Positions 57,331-64,000 of a DNA stretch of 64,000 nt are shown here, one piece after another. Position 1 is the first letter of the stretch, and the number at the start of each line of letters is the position of its first letter. The position numbers and the translations under genes were made by a program. The notes beneath the pieces were generated by a model. The model was not told the origin of the DNA. It made no database searches and saw only the letters and a program-made list of their open reading frames with translations. This DNA comes from Ceratotherium simum simum (Eukaryota; Chordata; Mammalia; Perissodactyla; Rhinocerotidae): assembly GCF_000283155.1 (NCBI RefSeq), contig NW_004454179.1, forward strand, positions 11,759,858 to 11,823,857, given 5' to 3'.

Positions 57331-57468
57331 AAGGATTTCTGTTCTGATATAAAGATATATTGTCACCCTGCAGAGGATATTTTTCCCTCTGTCCATATAT
57401 CAATGCAGATTGTCATTTTTTTTAACAGTTTAATTTCTATAATGATTTTTTTGAATTAATAGACTTTT

Positions 57469-57713
57469 TTTTTTTTTCCTGAGGAAGATTTGCCCTGAGC
57501 TAACATCTGTTGCCAATATTCCTCTTTTTTTGCTTGAGGAAAATTAGCCCTGAGCTAAAATCTGTGCCCATCTTCCTGTATTTTCTATATGGGTCGCTGC
57601 CACATCCATGGCTGACAAGTGGTGTAGGTTCCCACCCGGGATCCCAGCCCATGAACTTGGGCCACCGAAGCGGAGTGCCCCAAACTTAACTACTATGCCA
57701 TGGGGCTGGCCCC
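57469..57713 (-). repeat. ERE-like SINE, copy 19 (diverged)
   Basis: An older reverse copy: 'gccctgagctaacatctgtt', 'gccctgagctaaaatctgtg', 'gggatcccagcccatgaact' and 'actatgccatggggctggcc'. A short duplication tagacttt is visible at 57460-57467 and 57714-57721. Confidence 0.82.
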
Positions 57714-57719
57714 TAGACT

Positions 57720-58620
57720 TTATATTTTAGAGAAGCTTTAGGTTTACAGAAAATTAAACAGATAGTACAAAGAAGTCCCATATACCCTTTCTCTCCTCTG
57801 CTTATAGTTTCTCTTATTATTCATATCTTGCATTAGTGTGGTGTATTTGTTACCATTGATGAACCAGTACTGATACATTATTATTAATTAATGTTCCTAG
57901 TTTACATTTAGGTTCCCTTTTTGTGTTATACAATTCTATGGGTCTTGACAAACACCTGTCCTGTACCCACCATTAGAGTATTATACAGAACAGTTTCCTG
58001 CCCAAGAATGCCCTGTGCTTGGCCACTGTATCTTTTCTTCCCTCCTCCCAAACCCCTGGCAATTGCTGATTGTTTCACTGTCTCTTTAGTTTTGCCTTTT
58101 CCAAAATGTCATACAGTTGGAATCATACAGTATGTAGCCTTTTCAGACGGACTCCTTTCACTAAGCAGTGTGCGTTTAAGGTTCCTTCATGTCTTTTTAT
58201 GGCTTGGTAGCTCATTTCCTTTTATCACTGAGTAATATTCCATTGTATGTATGTACCATAGTTTATCTATTCACTTATTGAAGGACATCTTGATTGCTTC
58301 TAGTTTTTGGCTATTTGGAATAAAGCTGCCATAAACATTCATATGTGGGTTTTTGTGCAGACATAAGTTTTCAACTCATTTGAGTAAAATTGCTGGATCG
58401 TATGGTGAGACTATGTTTAGCTTTGTAAGAAACTGCAAACTGTCTTCCAAAGCGGGCTGTACCATTTTGCATTCTCACCAGCAGTGAATTAGAGTTCCTC
58501 TTGTTCTGTGTTCTCACCAGCATTTGGTATTGTCAGTTTTTTGTTTTTTTTTTTAGCCATTCTAATAGCCGTAGAGTGGTATCTCATTGTTGTATTAATT
58601 TGCAGTTCCCATCTTTTTAT
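57720..58620 (-). repeat. L1-type LINE 3' region
   Basis: 'gctttaggtttacagaaaat', 'gagtaatattccattgtatg', 'gttttcaactcatttgagta', 'ctgtcttccaaagcgggctg' and 'agccattctaatagccgtag' are antisense phrases of an old L1 3' end. It has no coding capacity. Confidence 0.8.
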
Positions 58621-61254
58621 ATGCTCATCTGCCATCTGTATCTCTTCTTTGGGTGACATATCTTCGTTTTTGTTCCTCACCTCCTCCCACTCTCTACTTC
58701 ACCCCTGACCACATATACCCTTTTTCTCACATCATGGGTTCATACAGTGGGGCTGATTATGTTTTCTGGCATATTTTCCTTTTGGTCACTTCTCCAACCA
58801 TTATGTGAGTTAGTTCCTGTGAGTGGATGCTGGGTCCACATCTGAATTCCTCCGTCTCTGTTGGTTCTAACTGGGGCTGGCTCACGAGTTCTATATCTTC
58901 TTTTCCCCAGTGGTGATGTCTTCCATAAAGTCTATAGCTGGTACTGGGGCCTACAGCCTCAATCCCAAGGTTCAAGATTGATTGTACCCTCCAGTAGAGA
59001 CTGTAGGAAGGCCAGTGTACAAACTTGTCCACTCCAGACCCTAGCGAGCTTAACCTTGACTTAGATGAGAATTGAGTACACCAGGCTTTTGAGGCCCCAG
59101 CCAGACCGCAAACTGTCTTAGTTGAACCAGCATCAAGAAGACTTTCCAAAATCCAAAACTTTCCTGGCCTGTGCTTTTCCTTTCCATCCATTATTATTGT
59201 CACTTTTTAGTTATAAATGTGCTTTTTTCTTTTATAAAGACAGTTGAACCATTTTACCAAAAATGTTGGAAATTAGAGAAGGGAAGAAAAAATCATTCCT
59301 AATGCTATCACCTTTTGTTTGCGATCCTGTATGTGTTCTCACGATGATTTCTGTAAACAATCCATCATGAGTGATGGCCGTCCCAGGTGTGCCTAGGGCT
59401 TCTGTCTCGTGTGAGTCCCCTTAGTTTGGGACTTAACGTCTTCCAAGGCTTCCCCACTACCTGGCTGTTGCTATTTTCTAAATTCACCTGGCCCATGGCT
59501 GCTAGGGTTTCCAAATTGTGAAAACAGCCCATTTGCTTGGGAAGAGGGCGCCTCGCCATTGCCATGTTGCATTCACTACATCCGTTTTTTTGCTACTTGA
59601 CTTCTCATAGAAGTGAAGAGCAGTTTAGGTAGTAAATGTACCGACTGTGCTGGCCTCCTACCTCTCAGTTAATACCTCGATCCTTTGAATACAAATCACC
59701 ATGCATGGTGGCGGTAGTCCCAAGAGTGTGTTGTTCCTGTTGTTGTTTTCCCTTTAGAAAGGTGATCAGTGATTAGATTTGGTGATCAGTGTCACCTGGA
59801 AATAAACACCATATGCTTCCTTATTTCTCCCTTTCTTGGCTGTGTGGATACAGAAGATTGAGACTGGGTTTACAGAGTGCCCCAGGCTCCTTGTTCCCAA
59901 GGTATACAGAAGATTCACAAGTATAGACAAGCACAAAGACCAAGAAATGGGTGAGAGCCTTTTCAGGTAATTGCCTGAAATAAATGGGCCACCATTTAGG
60001 GCTTGTGAGGCTTTCTGCCATACATAGGAATCAAATAATATAATGATACTGTATGTTTGAAGCAGGATCTCATCAATGGATCTAAGAGAAAGGGTGGCCC
60101 ACTGTCCTCTCCTAGCACTGGGTCTACCAGGTGATGGGTGGGCACACTTGGTTCCCATCCAACATCAGTCACTGGCCTCTCTGCCTCGTTTGGAGAGCCA
60201 GCCATTCATTCATTACAGAGATAGTCATTGTTGGAACAGTTCTGAGCATAAGGTATATTGTAGTAAACAGCAGACTCCTAGTCCTGGTCTTCATGGAGCC
60301 TCCAGTCTTTTTGACTGAAGGGTCTTTGGAAAGACCCCTGGAAAACACTGTGGGGAGGTGGGCCTGATACAGCCTTGGAGCCTAAGGTCATCAAGCCTCC
60401 TTTTCTGCGTCCATGCCTTGAGGCCTGGTGGAGGGCTCTTTGCTAACAGGCGTCCTGAGGCTCAGAAACATGGCCAGGCCTATGTTTGGGGCTGGGCCAG
60501 TTGCCCATTTGCCAGTGAGAATCTGGGTTATATAGCAGCTTCTCAAAGAGATATGGTTCACTGGACCTCAGGCCCTTTATTAGCATGTTAGTCGGAGATA
60601 GTGGCCTTCGAAGATCCCTTTCCTTCCTACTCCCTTCATGTTATTCAGGCTTCTTGAGTCCCCAGTCATAGAACCAGCTTTGCCACAAGAAGGCCAATCC
60701 AGGAGATGTTTTTGTTTTTCCAGTGCTGACCCTCACAGAATACCTGGGGGCACTTGGAGACCTGCCTCTGACCACCAGTTTCCCTTATTCTGATCTCAAG
60801 CTTTTCAACATGAGGTTGGGAGCTCAGGAGCCATGCCGGTGGGGAGGGGTGACTACTAGAGAATGGGGCCTGGCGCAGGCTCCCAGTCCCAGAGGGTCAA
60901 GCTGGCTGGCTGTGCTTTCTGCCTGTGATGGATTTGCCTCCTAAATGCTTCTGAAAAGCTTGGTTGGTTAGGGGAAAAAAATGTAGTGAAAACCGACAGA
61001 CGACACCATGGCTTGCCCTAACCCCTTCTCCTTCCTGCTTCAGCTTTTCCAGTATATCAGGTTGCAGACATGCTGGATTCCCACCCTCCTGGAGCCAGTC
61101 TGGCCATTTTTCATTCCTGTAGCCAGGGTTTTGCACAGAGAAAGGGCCCAGAAGGAAGGCAGTAGCCGAGCAGGGAGCCTTTGGGGTTGGAGCTTTGCAG
61201 GAGCATTGCTCATATGGCTCTCTTAGTTCTGTGCTAGCTCTGTGGCCAGGGGCA

Positions 61255-61812
61255 GTGCCCACAGAATCTCACTCCTCTGCTCAGAACCATACAGTGGCTT
61301 CCCATCTCACTTGAGTAAAAACCAATGGCCAGAGCCTCCAAGGTCCTTGAATCCACCTCATCCTGTGCTGCTCTCCTCCTTCCTTACTCTGCGGCCCCCA
61401 CTGCAGTCCCGTTGCTGTTCCTCCAAAGTGCTGGGTACTCTCCTGCCTCAGGGCCTTTGCACTTGCTCTCCCCATGCCTAGAAAGCCCTATGCTCAGATA
61501 GCTCTGTGCCTTACTCCCTCACCTCCTTAGGTATTTCCTTAAATATCACCCTCAGTGAGGCCTTACTTGACTTCCTTATTTAAAATGGGAACCCTGCACC
61601 CTCTCCATGAAGCGCTGTCCCCCTTTCCTGCCTGATTCTTCTTTAAAGCACTTATCACCATCTAACTTATTTTACTTTTTTGCCTTGTTTATTGTCACTC
61701 TCCCCTGATTCCCCCTGGAATGTCAGCTCCCAGAGGGTAAGGATGTGTATCTGTTTTATGCATTGATGTTTCCTCAGTGCATTGACAAATATGTATTAAA
61801 TAAATAAATAAG
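61255..61812 (+). repeat. L2-type LINE 3' end
   Basis: 'agtggcttcccatctcactt', 'cctcagggcctttgcacttg', 'ctcagtgaggccttacttga', 'gtcagctcccagagggtaag' and the TAAA-repeat tail at about 61794-61811 make a long, well-kept L2 3' end. Confidence 0.8.
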
Positions 61813-62149
61813 GGGGAGGCAGCCCTTGCTTTGAGGTTTCTCCACGTGTTGGGAAAGCGTTCTCACACCAGAGGCAAAGAATTCTCCTGGCCAGCACCAA
61901 GTCTGAGCATTTAGCTCATTTAGGGGGCTTTCTTCAGCCTGGACCCCTATTCCCATAGGAGGATTGACATACCACAGGCATTTTCATAGGAACAAGAGCC
62001 TTTTTCTGGGAGGAGGGGTGTGATTTTGTTAACAGTGTCTGAACCTTGCTTTATCGGGGTGGGGAGTACCCCCAGCTCCTGACACAGCACTTGGTACATG
62101 GTCAGCCCTTAACTGATTTTGTAAAGAGTTGAGTGCATGTTGCCTGAAT

Positions 62150-62720
62150 GTCTGGTGCTCTGTTAAAGGCTGGGGGTATCATGGGGGTGAGACAGGCAAG
62201 GTTTCTGCTCTTATGGATCTTACATTTTAATAGAAGAACCATGTAAAAGTATATATAGTTTTAGATAATGCAGGTGCCATGTTGAAAATAAAGCAGGGAT
62301 GATGTGCTGGAGAGAACCCAGGTAGAAGCAGGGGTTGAGGTGGATGGAGAGGGTACATTTAGCAGGTAATCAGTCATGGCTTCCTTGAAGATATAACATT
62401 TGAACTGAGACCTCAGTGACAAAGTGGCTGCCTGGGCCATCCCATTGTAGAGCTCTAGGGGCACTCTTCATATTATTCTATGCAATTGGTGCTCCCTAGA
62501 GTTGTACACAATGCTCTGGTTATGCAACCATGTGAAGATTGTAGGCAGTGAAAATAGCTAGTGCAAAGGTCCTGAGGTAGGAAGGACCTTGAGGTTTTCA
62601 GGGAACAAAAAGAAGGCCAGTATGTTTGGGGCTTGGTAAGAGAGGAGGACAGTGAAGCAAGATGAGGTTGGAGAGTTTGAAGGCAATGTAAAGAATGTGA
62701 CATTCAACAAATTATCTGTT
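62150..62720. repeat. Old interspersed repeat, family unnamed
   Basis: 'gctcttatggatcttacatt', 'agtgcaaaggtcctgaggta', 'aaagaaggccagtatgtttg' recur with the repeat noted near 21.9 kb. I cannot name the family. Confidence 0.45.
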
Positions 62721-64000
62721 GACTGATGAGGGAAGCAAAGGGATGATGTGATGGGGGCAGGAGTGGGGTTTTAGGAAACTTCCAGTAATGTGGGACCTCA
62801 GACCTGGTATGAAGGCAAGAGAACAGAGTTGAGTGAGGGTTTTATTTTCCTAAAAAGGAAACAGCTTCAAAAGTGGCTCAAAGGAAATGCCGTTAAAATA
62901 GTTGAGTCTGACTTTCATAGTGACTGAGAGGAAGGCTCAGTGCTTTTTAATACTGTCTTATCTTGCTTGTCATTGACTGTCTCAGCCTGATCATCTCTTT
63001 GGATGGCAATGGGAATATTATTACCATTTGGCATTTGCTCAACTGTGACATGATGTGCCCATGTACAGAACACACAAAAAGTATAATCCTCACTCTTGGG
63101 GAACTGAGATGCTGAAAAGATTTGTTTCTTTCCTTTACCCTCTTTCAAGTGTCTCGATCTACTTCTGGGGCAGCTGGCTTCTCAGAGTCCTGGAGGATTG
63201 TGGGTGGACAAAAGGCCTTTGGGCAGAATGCCCTGGCTCTAGGGTCTGCAGGAAGCCCCCAAGCTGTACACCTGTGTGCAGTTGGCACCTCGCTTCCCAG
63301 ATTAGACTGTGATCTTGCCACCATTGGCTTAGCCTGTCTTGTTTTATTTTTAAAAAGATATTTGTATAGATGTTGCTTTAAGCCAAAGCCAAGAGTGGGA
63401 ACTTTCTTAGTGATGCCAAGAAACCCAAGTACCAGGCTCTTCCTCGGCCCAGAATTCCTGTAGAGTGCTTGGCTGGCTTGGAATCCCCCTGGGGACTGAC
63501 CTTTTGGTTCTTTGGTGGTGGTTGGGAGTAGAGAATGAAGAAGGTGCAGTCGGTCTCCGCTAGGAGAGGGTGAACTGTGAGCTTTCACCACCCTGCAGAG
63601 GAAGGGTCTACTGTTCTTGGCTTGGTGCTTTTCTTAGATTCAGTGTCTCCATCTGGGAAGCTCTTTGCTCACTGAAAGCCCGAGATAGAGTTAAGTCACA
63701 CTAAGTGTTGGGAGCCAGGTGAGTTTGGCTGGATTTTCAGCCGAATCAGTCCTGGGAGCTACTATTTTTAAACTTGAGGGATGCTGTGGGAACGTGGTCC
63801 TTGGCTCCCCGCAAGGGATCTCAGGCAGCATCTACTTGAGTGAGGCAAATGCAGTCCATGAGTCTGGCTGGTTGGTGTGTAGTGGAAAGAGCATCTACTA
63901 CTCAGAATTAAACTCAAAGGCAGCTGCCCTGTGCTGTAGCCCACCAAACTCCCAGTTCGGTGTGAGGGAGCAGAGTCTCAGCTGATGTACTTTTGTTCTT

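Larger units (their letters stand above)
48929..64000 (+). other. SUFU intron 2 (runs off the window)
   Basis: 15 kb of intron to the right edge. It contains EREs (49475-49716, 50676-50920, 51335-51547, 52928-53168, 57081-57330, 57469-57713), MIRs (49890-50165, 50510-51012, 53485-53692, 56385-56590), an L1 tail (57720-58620), an L2 tail (61255-61812), unnamed old repeats (52225-52570, 62150-62720) and a 100-N gap. 53770-56380, 58720-61250 and 62730-64000 look unique and hold no exon I can recognise; regulatory elements there cannot be judged by eye. Confidence 0.6.

Overview
This is a 64 kb stretch of a placental mammal genome, almost certainly from the horse/rhino/tapir order (Perissodactyla). 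The evidence is 19 copies of the equine-type tRNA-derived SINE (ERE family), most with clear target-site duplications, on a background of older mammalian repeats (MIR, L2, L1, MaLR LTRs, MER5/MER20-type DNA transposons). The genes are split by GT-AG introns and have CpG-island promoters. The gene order matches human 10q24.32: C10orf95 - MFSD13A (TMEM180) - ACTR1A - SUFU.

Layout. 1-3.4 kb: intergenic, old L1/L2/MIR and one ERE. 3.4-4.6 kb: C10orf95 on the minus strand inside a CpG island, with an apparent frameshift near 4193-4200. 4.7-10.5 kb: intergenic repeats. 10.5-23.6 kb: MFSD13A on plus, with a non-coding CpG-island exon 1, a 7.2 kb intron and eight coding exons that join exactly into 517 codons plus stop. 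23.6-24.8 kb: short gap between two convergent genes. 24.8-42.2 kb: ACTR1A (alpha-centractin, the Arp1 subunit of dynactin) on minus, eleven coding exons that join exactly into 376 codons plus stop. 42.2-44.2 kb: divergent intergenic segment with paired ZNF143-like motifs and one ERE. 44.2-64 kb: the start of SUFU on plus (exons 1 and 2, residues 1-106); its other exons lie beyond the right edge.

The genes are not an operon or pathway. ACTR1A builds the dynactin filament for dynein transport, SUFU restrains GLI factors in Hedgehog signalling, MFSD13A is a multi-pass membrane protein of the major facilitator superfamily with no established substrate that I know of, and C10orf95 is uncharacterised. 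What they share is housekeeping-style promoter architecture: CpG islands with NRF1-, YY1-, NF-Y- and ZNF143-type motifs.

I did not find a new biological system. The items most worth a second look are the C10orf95 frameshift, upstream reading frames in the MFSD13A leader, the paired ZNF143-like sites and a CCAAT/YY1 array around the ACTR1A start, CTCF-like motifs at the SUFU promoter and beyond the ACTR1A 3' end, composite ERE copies with a dimeric tail, and the fact that both assembly gaps fall inside EREs. Repeat family names and edges come from recognition by eye, not from a database search.
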